A DNA stretch of 64,000 nucleotides from Bacteroidota bacterium (GCA_023425865.1 JAFABV010000004.1:1-64000); one strand, 5' to 3'. Shown: positions 8,549 to 18,226, numbered from the stretch's first letter. The notes: generated from the sequence alone by a model not told the origin. A program made the numbers and translations.

Positions 8549-11500
8549 ATGAAGTTTAGACAAAAAGCATGGCTTCGAGCATCTATGACCACCCTGTTGT
8601 GCATCGGATCGCTCGGACTGAGTGCCCAGAACATCACCAAGAACTTTAAGAACGAACCCCTCAGAAACGTTCTTAAAGTTGTGGAAAAACAGACTGGCAT
8701 GTCGGTCATCTACAAGGTAGGTGAGGTGAATGCCAACAAGAAAATTACGGCAACGTTCAACGCGACGCCCGTGGAGAAAGTGCTTCAAGCCATTCTTGAC
8801 GCTGGCTTGAGTTACGAAATCAACAAAAACATCATCGCCATTCACAAGCGGAGCGCTGAACGCACTGAGCCTCGCCGGGTGGTGCAGAATGGAAAAAACA
8901 AGATTGTGAAGGGAACGGTGCTCGATGAAAACGGCGAGCCCATCATCGGAGCGACAATCAAGGTGAAGGACTCCAAGACGGCTACTGTGACCGACCTCGA
9001 CGGCAACTTCAGTTTCGAGGTTCAGGATGGAAGTCCGTTGGTGATTTCGTATTTGGGTTATAGTGATAAAGAGATTACCTCGTACGGTGACAACCTCGTG
9101 GTTAACCTTGCGCAGAATGAAAAACAACTCGACGAGGTGGTGGTTACCGCCCTGGGCATTAAGCGCTCGGAGAAAGCCCTGAGCTACAATGTGCAGCAGG
9201 TGAAGGGCGATGAGCTGACGAAGGTAAAGAGCACCAACTTCATGAACTCGCTGGCGGGCAAGGTGGCTGGTATCACCATCAATGCCTCGTCGGTAGGAGC
9301 CGGAGGTGCCACCAAGGTGGTGATGCGTGGTCCGAAGTCTATCACGCAGAGCAACTCGGCCCTGTATGTCATCGATGGCGTGCCTGTGAGCAACACCTCC
9401 AACGGTAGCCTCGACAACAGTATCTACTCCAACCAGCCCGGTTCGGAAGGCATCGCCGACATCAACCCCGATGACATCGAGAGCATCAATGTGCTGAGTG
9501 GTCCATCGGCCGCGGCCCTCTATGGTTCTGCCGCCGCGCAGGGTGTCATCATGATTACGACGAAGAAAGGGGCCGAAGGCAAGGTGCAGGTTACCGTTAG
9601 CAACAGTACCCAATTCTCAAATCCGCTGGTGATGCCGGAGTTCCAGAACGAGTATGTCAACGCTCCGGGCAGCATCATGTCGTGGGGTAACAAGGAGAAG
9701 TCGGTGTATGGAGACTATAATCCACGCGATTTCTTCAACACCGGTACAAACGTGCAGAACAACGTGTCGCTCACGACGGGCAGCAAGGTCAATCAAATCT
9801 ACTTGTCGCTGGGCTCGACCAATGCCAAAGGCATCATTCCCAACAATAGCTACAGCCGCTACAATGCTACCTTCCGGAATGTCACCAAACTGCTGAACGA
9901 CAAGCTCACGCTTGACCTCAACTTCCAGTACATCCGTGAGAACGACCGCAACCTGATGGCGCAGGGACAATATTTTAACCCACTGACTTCTGTGTACCTC
10001 TTCCCTCGCGGAGAGAGCTTCGACGCCATTCGCACATACGAAATCTACGACCCCACTCGCAGCATCTATGTACAGAACTGGAACTTCGGCGATGCCCTGA
10101 AGATGCAGAATCCTTACTGGGTGGCCAACCGTATGGTGCGTTCAAACAGCAAGAACCGCTATATGATCAACGCGTCTGTGAAGTATCAGGTGACCGACTG
10201 GCTCGATCTAACCAGCCGTATGCGCTGGGACGACGCAGCTACCAAGCAGCAAGACAAGCGCTATGCGTCGACCATTGACCTGTTTGCGCATTCACAATAT
10301 GGTTTTTATGGTTATGACAAGGTTAACGACCAGTCACTCTATGCCGACCTGATGGCCAATATCAACAAGCGTTGGGAAAACTTTACGCTGTCATCCAACA
10401 TCGGTACGTCGATGTCGCGCAACAAGTACGACGTGACAGGTTTCCAAGGAGGTCTGAAGGCACCGTCTAACATATTCACGCCAAACGCCATTGATTATGG
10501 CAAGGCCACCAATGACAACCGTCCCATCTATGACCTGAGCAAGCATCATATCAACTCCATGTTTGCCAACGTAGAACTGGGCTGGCGCAGTATGCTGTAT
10601 CTCACGGTGACTGGCCGTAACGACTGGGATTCGGCACTCGAAGGCACTGCCAAGTCTTCCTTCTTCTATCCCTCTGTTGGTTTGTCGGGTGTTATCTCTG
10701 AAATGGTAAAGCTGCCGAAATTCATCAACTATCTGAAAGTGCGTGCGGCATGGGCTTCGGTGGGTTCGGCCATACCGGCCAACATCTCGTCGCGCAACCG
10801 CTATGAGTACAATCCGGCATCAGGCACCTACAGCAGCGTAACCTATAAGTTCCCCGAAACGTTTTATCCAGAGCGCACGAACTCATGGGAGGCTGGCCTT
10901 TCGGCCCGCTTGTTCAACAGCGCCTTGACTCTCGCCCTGACTGTGTATCAGTCTAACACCCGCAAGCAGACCTTCTTGCTTGACATCACCTCGGCCGGTG
11001 GATATAATAAGGAATATGTGCAGACTGGTAATGTACGTAACCGCGGTTTGGAACTTGCGGTGGGTTACAACCATTCATGGGGCGACTTCTCTTGGAGTCC
11101 TACCGTGACTTACAGCATGAACCGCAATAAGATTGAGAAGCTCTTTGATGATCCCGACCGTATCCTCTCGATGGGTGGCCTGTCGGGTTGCGACATCATC
11201 CTGAAGAAGGGAGGTACCATGGGCGATGTGTATATCACTACCGACTTCCTGCGCGACGCCGACGGCAACATCGCTATCAACGACGGCAAAGTCGCACAGA
11301 AGATTCTCGACAATCCCATTTACCGCGGCAGCGTGCTGCCAAAGGGCAATCTGGGATTCAGCAATGAGTTCAGTTTCAAGGGAATTAATTTAGGATTCCT
11401 CATCTCAGCCCGCTTCGGAGGCATCGTGATGTCGCAGACTCAGGCCATCCTCGACGCTTATGGAGTATCTAAGCGCTCTGCCTTGGCCCGAGACAATGGA

Positions 11501-11827
11501 GGCGTCACAGTAAACAGAGGCACCATTACCGCCGAGAATTACTATTCAGTGGTGGGTGGCGAAAGCCCCATCTGGAGCGAATATATCTATAGCGCCACCA
11601 ACGCACGCTTGCAGGAAGCTCACCTGAACTACACGTTTCCGAAGCAGCTCATGGGCAATGTTCGGCTTACCCTCGGCGTAGTAGCCCACAACTTGTTCAT
11701 GATTTACAACAAGGCTCCCTTCGACCCCGAATCGGTAGCATCGGTAGGTACATACTATCAAGGGTTCGACTACTTCATGCAGCCCAGCCAGCGCTCGATA
11801 GGATTCAATGTAAACCTGCAGTTCTAA
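8549..11827 (+). CDS. SusC-family transducer with STN domain
   Basis: 1092 aa. After the signal peptide (to about residue 26, LSAQ) there is an STN domain (about 27-105, NEPLRNVLKVVEKQTGMSVIY ... ILDAGLSYEINKNIIAIHK), the periplasmic module that talks to FecR. Then come a carboxypeptidase-regulatory-like domain (KGTVLDENGEPIIGATIKV), the TonB box (DEVVVTALGIKRSEKALSY), a plug (LYVIDGVPVSN, GPSAAALYGSAAAQGVIMITT) and a beta-barrel ending FNVNLQF. It should import oligosaccharide released by the GH18 enzyme and signal its presence. A perfect 12-bp palindrome (CCTTGCGCAAGG, 8466-8477) lies 72 bases upstream and might be an operator. Confidence 0.96.
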   Translation: MKFRQKAWLRASMTTLLCIGSLGLSAQNITKNFKNEPLRNVLKVVEKQTGMSVIYKVGEVNANKKITATFNATPVEKVLQAILDAGLSYEINKNIIAIHKRSAERTEPRRVVQNGKNKIVKGTVLDENGEPIIGATIKVKDSKTATVTDLDGNFSFEVQDGSPLVISYLGYSDKEITSYGDNLVVNLAQNEKQLDEVVVTALGIKRSEKALSYNVQQVKGDELTKVKSTNFMNSLAGKVAGITINASSVGAGGATKVVMRGPKSITQSNSALYVIDGVPVSNTSNGSLDNSIYSNQPGSEGIADINPDDIESINVLSGPSAAALYGSAAAQGVIMITTKKGAEGKVQVTVSNSTQFSNPLVMPEFQNEYVNAPGSIMSWGNKEKSVYGDYNPRDFFNTGTNVQNNVSLTTGSKVNQIYLSLGSTNAKGIIPNNSYSRYNATFRNVTKLLNDKLTLDLNFQYIRENDRNLMAQGQYFNPLTSVYLFPRGESFDAIRTYEIYDPTRSIYVQNWNFGDALKMQNPYWVANRMVRSNSKNRYMINASVKYQVTDWLDLTSRMRWDDAATKQQDKRYASTIDLFAHSQYGFYGYDKVNDQSLYADLMANINKRWENFTLSSNIGTSMSRNKYDVTGFQGGLKAPSNIFTPNAIDYGKATNDNRPIYDLSKHHINSMFANVELGWRSMLYLTVTGRNDWDSALEGTAKSSFFYPSVGLSGVISEMVKLPKFINYLKVRAAWASVGSAIPANISSRNRYEYNPASGTYSSVTYKFPETFYPERTNSWEAGLSARLFNSALTLALTVYQSNTRKQTFLLDITSAGGYNKEYVQTGNVRNRGLELAVGYNHSWGDFSWSPTVTYSMNRNKIEKLFDDPDRILSMGGLSGCDIILKKGGTMGDVYITTDFLRDADGNIAINDGKVAQKILDNPIYRGSVLPKGNLGFSNEFSFKGINLGFLISARFGGIVMSQTQAILDAYGVSKRSALARDNGGVTVNRGTITAENYYSVVGGESPIWSEYIYSATNARLQEAHLNYTFPKQLMGNVRLTLGVVAHNLFMIYNKAPFDPESVASVGTYYQGFDYFMQPSQRSIGFNVNLQF

Positions 11828-11860
11828 CATCTGTCAAACGCTAAAAAAGTACATTCAGAA

Positions 11861-13408
11861 ATGAAAACAAATAATAGAAGATATCGCCTTATGGCGGCCG
11901 CAGCCTTTGTAGCTCTCGGACTGGTGAGTTGCACTGATGGCTTTGAGAGTGCCAACCGCCCAGGCAATAAGACCAACGCCGAGGAATTGAACCGCGACAA
12001 CTATGTGACTGGCAACTTCCTCATCAATATGCAGAATCAGGCCTTCCCCGAGCAGGAGAACACCTATCAGATGGTATGCGACCTCATCGGTAACTACATG
12101 GGCCGATATTTCACCTACGCCAATCCTGGCTTCGCCCAAAAGAACTTCGTGATGTGCAATGCCCCTGAGGGATGGGCCGCCTGGCCGTTGCGCAACAACA
12201 AGCCCAGCTTAGAGTCAAACTTCGAGGAGATCAAGCGCATCACCAATGGCGAGGGCATTACCTACGCCTTGGCGCTCATTCTGCGCTCGCAGGGGTATCT
12301 CACACTCACCGACACCTATGGCCCTATGACCATTGGTGGCCAGAGTGACGCGAACGCCTACTCTTCGCAGGAAGACATCTATAAGAGTATTCTGGCCGAC
12401 CTCGACTTTGCCACCGGCATTCTGTCGCCTGTGGTGGCAGCCGACCCTACCGTAACCTTCGCGCAGGAGTACGACCATGTTTACCAAGGCAAACTGTCTA
12501 ATTGGCTCAAATACGCCAACTCGCTTAAACTGCGCATGGCAGTGCGTATGCGCTTTGTGGCTCCCGAACTGGCCAAGCAGGTGGGCGAGCAGGCTGTCAA
12601 AGACGGGGTGATTACCTCTAACAGCGAGAATCTGGCTATTACCTACGAGCCCAACGGACTCTACAAGACTTCAGTGGAATGGGGCGACACACGTGCTTGC
12701 GCCGATATCGAAAGCTACATGAACGGTTATTCCGACCCACGTATCAGCAAATACTTTTCGCCAACGACAGTCGCCGGCGACCGAAGCATCATTGGATTGC
12801 GCGCCGCAGCCAATGTAGGCAATAAGGACATTGCCGACCGTCTGTATTCGGCCGCCAAAGTGGCAAGCAACGATCGCGGCGTGTGGATGACCGCTGCGGA
12901 GATCACGTTTTGCCGTGCCGAGGGCGCATTGGCCAACTGGTCGGGAATGGGTGGAACGGTAGAGACGCTCTACAACAGAGCTATCGAGCTGTCTTTTGAA
13001 CAGTGGGGCGCCTCGGGTGTAGCCGAATATCTGGCCAACAGCACGTCACGTCCAGCCGACTATGTCGATGCCGACGGTGGATATGGAGGTAACGTATCGG
13101 CAGTGAGCACCATTACCATCAAGTGGGATAACAGCGCCACTGATGAACAGAAACTCGAACGTCTCATCACGCAGAAGTGGCTGGCACTCTTTCCCAACGG
13201 CGCGGAGGCATGGTGTGAGCTTCGCCGCACAGGCTATCCCAAGGTATTTGCACCGGCACAGAGCACCGCTGCCAACGTCAACGTAGCTAATCGCGTGCCC
13301 TTTGATCCACAGGAGCGCATCCGCAACAAGGCCAACTACGACAAGGCTGTGCAACTGCTGGGTGGAGTCGATGACTATGTAACCAAACTGTGGTGGCAGA
13401 GAAAGTAA
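11861..13408 (+). CDS. SusD-like outer membrane lipoprotein (SusD-like_2 type)
   Basis: 515 aa with lipobox GLVSC (Cys about 24). Sequence features such as LNRDNYVTGNFLINMQNQ, a central ADPTVTFAQEYDHVYQGKLSNWLKYANSLKLRMAVRM-like helical region and the C-terminal RITQKWLALFPNGAEAWCELRRTGYP-like motif mark the second SusD family rather than classical RagB. It follows the SusC gene by 33 bases and should form its surface lid. Its partner enzyme and binding proteins follow directly, pointing to a complex N-glycan or related glycan as ligand. Confidence 0.93.
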   Translation: MKTNNRRYRLMAAAAFVALGLVSCTDGFESANRPGNKTNAEELNRDNYVTGNFLINMQNQAFPEQENTYQMVCDLIGNYMGRYFTYANPGFAQKNFVMCNAPEGWAAWPLRNNKPSLESNFEEIKRITNGEGITYALALILRSQGYLTLTDTYGPMTIGGQSDANAYSSQEDIYKSILADLDFATGILSPVVAADPTVTFAQEYDHVYQGKLSNWLKYANSLKLRMAVRMRFVAPELAKQVGEQAVKDGVITSNSENLAITYEPNGLYKTSVEWGDTRACADIESYMNGYSDPRISKYFSPTTVAGDRSIIGLRAAANVGNKDIADRLYSAAKVASNDRGVWMTAAEITFCRAEGALANWSGMGGTVETLYNRAIELSFEQWGASGVAEYLANSTSRPADYVDADGGYGGNVSAVSTITIKWDNSATDEQKLERLITQKWLALFPNGAEAWCELRRTGYPKVFAPAQSTAANVNVANRVPFDPQERIRNKANYDKAVQLLGGVDDYVTKLWWQRK

Positions 13409-13444
13409 ATCTATCATCAATTACAATGCTTAAAATTACTGACA

Positions 13445-14548
13445 ATGAAAAATTATATCAAGACATTCTGTATCGCGGTGCTTGCGCTTGCCGGTTTCTC
13501 AGCCTGCGGCGACTGGACTGAAGCGGAGATTAAAGACCCCACAGACCTGACCAAGACCGACCGTGACGAGGCTTACTATCAGCGTCTGAAGGAATATAAG
13601 GCATCTGACCACGAGGTATCGTTTGGATGGTTTGGCAACTGGACGGGCAACGGAGCCAAGTTGGAAAACTGCCTCATGGGACTTCCCGATAGCGTAGACT
13701 TCGTTTCGCTGTGGGGCAACTTCAAGAATATTAGCGACCAGCAGAAAGAAGACCTCAGACAGGTGCAGCAACTTAAAGGCACCAAGGTGCTGATTTGCTT
13801 CATTATCATGGATATCGGCGACCAAGTCACTCCTGAGATTCCACAGACAGAAGTGGACAAGGGAACCACATGGAAAGAGTGGCGGCATAAGTTCTGGGGC
13901 TGGGGCGATGACCTCGAATCGCAACTGGCAGCCACTGAGAAATATGCCAACGCCATCTGTGACACCATCGACAAGTACAACTACGACGGCTTTGACCTTG
14001 ACGCCGAGCCCGACTATGCACAGCCGTTTGAGACTGACAAGGAACTGTGGACCAGCGATACCATCATGACACGCTTTGTGGAGACCATGTCCAAGCGCAT
14101 TGGTCCCGCGTCTAACACCGGCCGCATGTTTGTAGTAGACGGTCAGCCTGAGCGTATGCCCACCAAATATGCTGACCATTTCAACTATTTTATCCTGCAA
14201 GCCTACAATTCCACCTCACACTCAAGTCTCGACTATCGCTTCACCCAGCAGTACAATGCCTATAAGGACAAGCTCACTCCCGAGCAGCTGGCCAAAAAGA
14301 TTATCGTCTGCGAAAACTTTGAAAGCTATGCCTCCAACGGCGGAGTGACTTACAAATTGCCCGACGGCAATTCCGTGCCCTCGCTCATCGGCATGGCTTA
14401 TTGGAAACCCACCTTGAACGGTGTAAGCTATCGCAAAGGCGGCGTGGGCACCTACCACATGGAATACGAGTACGGATTGTCTGGAATCGTGAATACCTAT
14501 CCCTATCTGCGCAGGGCAATCAGCATCATGAACCCCGTCATTAAATAA
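13445..14548 (+). CDS. GH18 endo-beta-N-acetylglucosaminidase-like lipoprotein
   Basis: 367 aa. Lipoprotein signal (MKNYIKTFCIAVLALAGFSAC). The GH18 catalytic motif DxxDxDxE is present as DGFDLDAE, with the likely proton donor Glu188. Upstream strand motifs (VDFVSLWGNFKN, GTKVLICFIIMD) fit the (beta/alpha)8 fold of endo-acting GH18 enzymes such as EndoS or BT3987. It would cut the chitobiose core of N-glycans on the cell surface and hand the glycan to SusC/SusD. It lies between the susD gene and two DUF1735 lipoprotein genes. Substrate is inferred from locus resemblance, not shown by the sequence. Confidence 0.9.
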   Translation: MKNYIKTFCIAVLALAGFSACGDWTEAEIKDPTDLTKTDRDEAYYQRLKEYKASDHEVSFGWFGNWTGNGAKLENCLMGLPDSVDFVSLWGNFKNISDQQKEDLRQVQQLKGTKVLICFIIMDIGDQVTPEIPQTEVDKGTTWKEWRHKFWGWGDDLESQLAATEKYANAICDTIDKYNYDGFDLDAEPDYAQPFETDKELWTSDTIMTRFVETMSKRIGPASNTGRMFVVDGQPERMPTKYADHFNYFILQAYNSTSHSSLDYRFTQQYNAYKDKLTPEQLAKKIIVCENFESYASNGGVTYKLPDGNSVPSLIGMAYWKPTLNGVSYRKGGVGTYHMEYEYGLSGIVNTYPYLRRAISIMNPVIK

Positions 14549-14560
14549 CCTTTTTTACAC

Positions 14561-15739
14561 ATGCAATTGAAAATGAAACTCAATAGATCTATCTTGTTCG
14601 CAATGGCTTGTGCACTGGTTGCCACAGGTTGCGACAATGCCGAGTATTCGGTGCTCACTGACCAGGCATTCATTGCTCAGACCAATACTGACGGCAACAG
14701 CAGTCAGAAGATCACGATCGGCAACGCCCCTGTCAGCACGTCAGTAAACGTGAGACTATCTGACCCTACTCTCGAAGACTGCACCTTCGAAGTGGTTGTC
14801 GACACGGCTGTGTTGGGCGAATACAACCGCCACAATACCACGTCGTTTGTCCCACTTCCTTCTACCCATTACTCTTTGACCAGCACTACGACCAGTATCG
14901 CGGCCGGGCAGTCGCTCTCAAGTCCTATTGACATTACCGTCAACCCACTGTCGAGCGATATGAAAGCCAGCGGAAGCAAGTATGCGCTGCCGCTGCGACT
15001 GAAGAGTACCGACGGCAAAAAGCAGGTTCTGCCCTCGGGCGGCAGCTTCGTGGTGCTGCTCGACCAGGTGATCTACACCCCTGTACCGGTGCTCAATGCA
15101 CGAAACAACTTCAAGTTCCATTTCGCGGGCAGCTCAGACAATATCGAGTTGAACTCGTGGACCTTAGAGATGAACGTCAACATCGACCAGCTGGGAACAG
15201 GTGTAGGCCAGCTCAATAACCAGAGCATCTTCGGCGGATGGGGTGCCAACGGAAAGGATGGCGAAATCTATATCCGTTTCGGCGACGCTCCTATCAAAGG
15301 CAATATCCTGCAGATAAAGACCCAGGGCACGCAGATGAACAGTAAGATGGAGTTCAAAGTCAGCACGTGGTATCACCTGGCCTTCGTCTGCACCGGCAAC
15401 ACCCTAAGCCTCTATGTGAACGGACAGCTCGACAACAGCATGACCATGCCCGGCAAGACCGTATTCCTCGGAGTGGACGGATGCCAGATGGGTAACACCG
15501 ATTACCTGCGCGCAAACGTCATGGTGAGCGAGTTCCGCCTGTGGAACGTGGCGCGAAGTCAGCGCGAGATACTGAATAACATGTATGTCATCAACCCCAA
15601 GACCGAAGGCCTGTTTGCCTACTTCAAGTTCAACGAAGGCCAAGGCAACGACTTCGCCGATGCCACCGGCCACGGCAGCACCTGCAAGTCGGTAGGCACT
15701 ACCCAATGGGTCAGCAATGTCCGCATTGACGGTAAATAA
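14561..15739 (+). CDS. DUF1735/LamG-domain surface glycan-binding lipoprotein
   Basis: 392 aa (a start at 14573, MKLNRSILF, is equally possible). Lipobox VATGC. The N-terminal part (about 30-170) looks like DUF1735, a beta-sandwich found in N-glycan loci. The C-terminal half (about 185-390) is a LamG/concanavalin-like fold (SWTLEMNVNI, YIRFGDAPIKGN, WYHLAFVCTGNTLSLYVNGQ, EFRLWNVARSQREI, YFKFNEGQG). It lies 12 bases after the GH18 gene and is likely a surface glycan-binding protein that concentrates substrate for the enzyme and SusD. No catalytic motif was noticed. Confidence 0.88.
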   Translation: MQLKMKLNRSILFAMACALVATGCDNAEYSVLTDQAFIAQTNTDGNSSQKITIGNAPVSTSVNVRLSDPTLEDCTFEVVVDTAVLGEYNRHNTTSFVPLPSTHYSLTSTTTSIAAGQSLSSPIDITVNPLSSDMKASGSKYALPLRLKSTDGKKQVLPSGGSFVVLLDQVIYTPVPVLNARNNFKFHFAGSSDNIELNSWTLEMNVNIDQLGTGVGQLNNQSIFGGWGANGKDGEIYIRFGDAPIKGNILQIKTQGTQMNSKMEFKVSTWYHLAFVCTGNTLSLYVNGQLDNSMTMPGKTVFLGVDGCQMGNTDYLRANVMVSEFRLWNVARSQREILNNMYVINPKTEGLFAYFKFNEGQGNDFADATGHGSTCKSVGTTQWVSNVRIDGK

Positions 15740-15823
15740 CCTTCATCAGGCACCTGCGGCATGAACGTCGCGACCTGCCACGCTCGCAGCAGGTGCCATC
15801 AATATCAAATGATACAAACAGAT

Positions 15824-16828
15824 ATGAAAACAAAATATTTCATCAGGTTAGCGGCCCCCGTAATGTTGGGAGCCATACTCTTGACTTCGTGCGACGATGA
15901 CCCTGCTGTAGGCACGCCGCTCAACCCTGTAGCCGAGGAAAACTATGGGCCCAAAGCATATATCTATTCGCCCAGCTTGCCAGCCAACACGGCCAGTACC
16001 AAGGTGATTCAGACACCTACTGAACTGATACTGAGCACCGACACCTTCGACGTCTATGTGAAACTCACCAAGGCAGTCGAAAAAGACGTAGCCGTGAAAT
16101 TGGCCACCAGCGAAGAGGCTACCGCCGCTTACGGACAGGGCGCCGACGCGCTACCCTCTCAAAGTGTCAACATCATCAACCCCAGCGTGGTCATCAAGGC
16201 AGGACAAACCCAATCAGCAGAGCCCATACGGGTGACGCTGAACAAGGACGACAGTTTCCGCACGATGAGCGAGCAGGGCGTGGCCGTGCTCAAGCTCACC
16301 TCTGACGACAAGGAGGTAGCCACTTCGCAAAACTACGATTACTATAACATCTTGGTGAATAAAGAAGTGACCAACATGAAGTCGCAGTCACAAAACGACC
16401 TTAAAGCGCTCAAGATGATTGACATCGACCAGTATACTGTCTACCAGGATGGATACGAGACCAGCGATATCAGCGACGGTTACACCAGCACCTATATCAG
16501 CAGCAAGGGCCCGTACGACATCGACTTTGTGTTCAACGAGCCCCGCGAGTTCAAGGGCTTGAGCTATCAGTTTGGTTACAGTGTTTACTATTCGCCCACC
16601 ATCATCGACATTCTGACCAGCGACGATGGCGAGAACTGGGTAAGCCAGACAGGTGGCGAAACAACCAACAACGCCAAACCTTCCAAATCAACCGACCTTG
16701 TTCCTTGGGTATTCTACAGTGGTGTGAAGTGCACATATGTGCGACTTAGGTTAGTAGACTGTTATTACAGTCGTTATGGAGCCGCCTTCAACTACCCCAT
16801 TGTGAGCGAAGTAAGGCTCTACGAATAA
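15824..16828 (+). CDS. DUF1735 plus discoidin-like lipoprotein
   Basis: About 334 aa from the ATG at 15824 (MKTKYFIRLAAPVMLGAILL). Starting at the in-frame ATG at 15761 would add 21 residues that disrupt the signal. Lipobox LLTSC. The N-terminal half resembles DUF1735 (TDTFDVYVKLTKAVEKDVAV, VVIKAGQTQSAEPIRVTL). The C-terminal part (about 205-334) looks like an F5/8 type C jelly roll (GYTSTYISSKGPYDIDFVF, IIDILTSDDGENWVSQ, TYVRLRLVDC). It is the last gene of the locus, ahead of a strong terminator, and probably a second surface glycan-binding protein. Confidence 0.85.
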   Translation: MKTKYFIRLAAPVMLGAILLTSCDDDPAVGTPLNPVAEENYGPKAYIYSPSLPANTASTKVIQTPTELILSTDTFDVYVKLTKAVEKDVAVKLATSEEATAAYGQGADALPSQSVNIINPSVVIKAGQTQSAEPIRVTLNKDDSFRTMSEQGVAVLKLTSDDKEVATSQNYDYYNILVNKEVTNMKSQSQNDLKALKMIDIDQYTVYQDGYETSDISDGYTSTYISSKGPYDIDFVFNEPREFKGLSYQFGYSVYYSPTIIDILTSDDGENWVSQTGGETTNNAKPSKSTDLVPWVFYSGVKCTYVRLRLVDCYYSRYGAAFNYPIVSEVRLYE

Positions 16829-16874
16829 AACACCACATGTGATAAATCAGCAGGCCAGCGGGCCTGCACACACT

Positions 16875-16909
16875 AAAATCCCGGAAGTTGCTGAAACTGC
16901 CGGGATTTT
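16875..16909 (+). terminator. Terminator of the GH18 locus
   Basis: A 10-bp perfect stem (AAAATCCCGG with CCGGGATTTT) around a 15-base loop is followed by CTTTTG, 46 bases past the last stop codon. The A-rich 5' side means it could also work on the opposite strand. Confidence 0.85.
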
Positions 16910-17131
16910 CTTTTGCGCCATATCGTTGCCGGTAAAGCGCGATGTGCTCACGAGGCCTCACAAAATAGCTGACGACTGCGCGAGGTACGAGCGCCTCCCA
17001 AAAATAGGATTCTCCATTCATTTCACACCTATAGGAGAGGTGCCCAGCGCCAGATGACCGAGCCTCAACACCCTTATCCTTTTGCACTTAGGGCCAAACG
17101 ATAAGGTGACATAGCAGTGAAGCACGAATCA

Positions 17132-17285
17132 TTCGGTATAAAACCATCGGATGATTCTATATAAAACCATCAGATAATTCTATATAAAACCATCGGATAA
17201 TTCTATATAAAACCATCGGATAATTCTATATAGAACCATCAGATAATTCGGGTGAGACGATCATGCGCAGACGTGGCGCAGGCAT
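17132..17285 (+). repeat. 23-bp tandem array 2 with conserved flank
   Basis: Units start at 17132, 17155, 17178, 17201 and 17224. The first is partly decayed (TTCGGTATAAAACCAT), the next three are TTCTATATAAAACCAT, and the fifth carries the full palindrome TTCTATATAGAACCAT. Linkers are CGGATGA, CAGATAA, CGGATAA, CGGATAA and CAGATAA. At the sixth phase (17247) TTCGGG begins a 39-bp flank that matches the one after array 1 without gaps. Confidence 0.92.
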
Positions 17286-17505
17286 CACAAAACCATCATG
17301 ATGAGACGGCTATATGGCCGTTGGGCGCGCAGCGCCATGGAGACCTAACACCGCCACACCTCCGTTGCGCGCACAACATGAACGCCTTTTAGGAGCACCA
17401 TAAGAGGGACGTCACCTGAACAGCGCCATGCACACAAACGATAAATTGTATCTTCGTTTCTTTTGTATTACCTGTGCATGATTACAATACCCCACCTATG
17501 GGCTG

Positions 17506-17805
17506 TCAGCAGCCCGTACCATCAATGCTGCACGAGGGACCGTCAGGCTCGGGCATGGGCTGCAGACCGACATCCTTTGAAAACAATGTTACCGTGCCGT
17601 CTTCAAGCACATAACAAGGTACGCCAACGTCTCCCGTTGCCCGAGCTTCGTCGAAGGCGGGACTGCTGTCGCGCAACGATAAAAACCGCTTGAGGTTGAG
17701 CACATGCTTACCTATGTCTATCACTTCAAAACGAGGATTATCCACCACCTGCTTCTCTACATATTCGCAGTAAGGGCAGGTCTTCATTACAAACATTTTA
17801 ATCAT
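17506..17805 (-). CDS. Glutaredoxin-like thiol protein
   Basis: 99 aa from the ATG at 17805; a GTG three codons earlier is the other option. The thioredoxin-fold opening MIKMFVMKTCPYCEYVE carries the CPYC dithiol motif at residues 10-13, followed by the cis-Pro region GVPCYVLEDGTV. Length and layout fit a small cytosolic glutaredoxin. The C-terminal tail has two more cysteines. It follows a small gene of unknown function on the same strand and lies near an OxyR and redox-enzyme cluster, which fits a role in thiol homeostasis. Confidence 0.85.
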   Translation of the reverse strand: MIKMFVMKTCPYCEYVEKQVVDNPRFEVIDIGKHVLNLKRFLSLRDSSPAFDEARATGDVGVPCYVLEDGTVTLFSKDVGLQPMPEPDGPSCSIDGTGC

Positions 17806-17849
17806 ACGAGTCACTATTATTATACCATGGGGATAACGCTACCAACCCA

Positions 17850-18104
17850 TCACAGAGGTATCATCTCGCACAGCTTGTCTTCTCTGATTACCTTTGGAGC
17901 GGCTTTACCTGCCAGCACCAACACCTTCTTGCCATTGCGGTAGATGTGCAACTGGCGGGAGCGCACCTTGGCCGTCAGTTCCTCGTCAGCCTGCATCGCG
18001 TTCCAGATGTGATGATAAATGCCACTCTCATCAAACAGCTTATGCTGCAGGTGAGAACACATATGCGTAATATCTATGTTCATTTTGGTTGGCCTTAAGT
18101 TCAT
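17850..18104 (-). CDS. Small conserved-looking protein of unknown function
   Basis: 84 aa, or 77 aa if it starts at the ATG at 18083 (MNIDITHMCSHLQHKLF). No known domain was recognised. It has one Cys-rich start region, a helix-like N-terminal half (ESGIYHHIWNAMQADEEL) and a short basic strand region (LHIYRNGKKVLVLAGKAAPK). It lies 44 bases upstream of the glutaredoxin gene on the same strand and is divergent from the fused oxidoreductase gene. It is kept because its spacing and codon use look like those of its neighbours and no better ORF overlaps it. Confidence 0.55.
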   Translation of the reverse strand: MNLRPTKMNIDITHMCSHLQHKLFDESGIYHHIWNAMQADEELTAKVRSRQLHIYRNGKKVLVLAGKAAPKVIREDKLCEMIPL

Positions 18105-18226
18105 GGCAAATATAAGACTTTATCTGCAAACATAGCCAATCACCGACCATAAACTATCGGTGGCGGCATGATAAAAGTGATATTCTCTGCCGACAGAGGA
18201 GCAAAAGAATGGCGATTGTCCTGATT

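Larger units (their letters stand above)
16829..17505. other. Convergent intergenic region
   Basis: This 0.68-kb gap separates the end of the N-glycan-type locus from the glutaredoxin gene on the other strand. It contains a terminator (16875-16909), the 23-bp array 2 (17132-17239) and its 39-bp flank (17247-17285). The rest (16910-17130 and 17286-17505) shows no credible gene. Confidence 0.7.

Noticed and set aside
8432..9613. 393-codon ORF on the minus strand opposite the STN-bearing susC
   Set aside because: Antisense shadow; the plus-strand frame has signal peptide, STN, plug and barrel.
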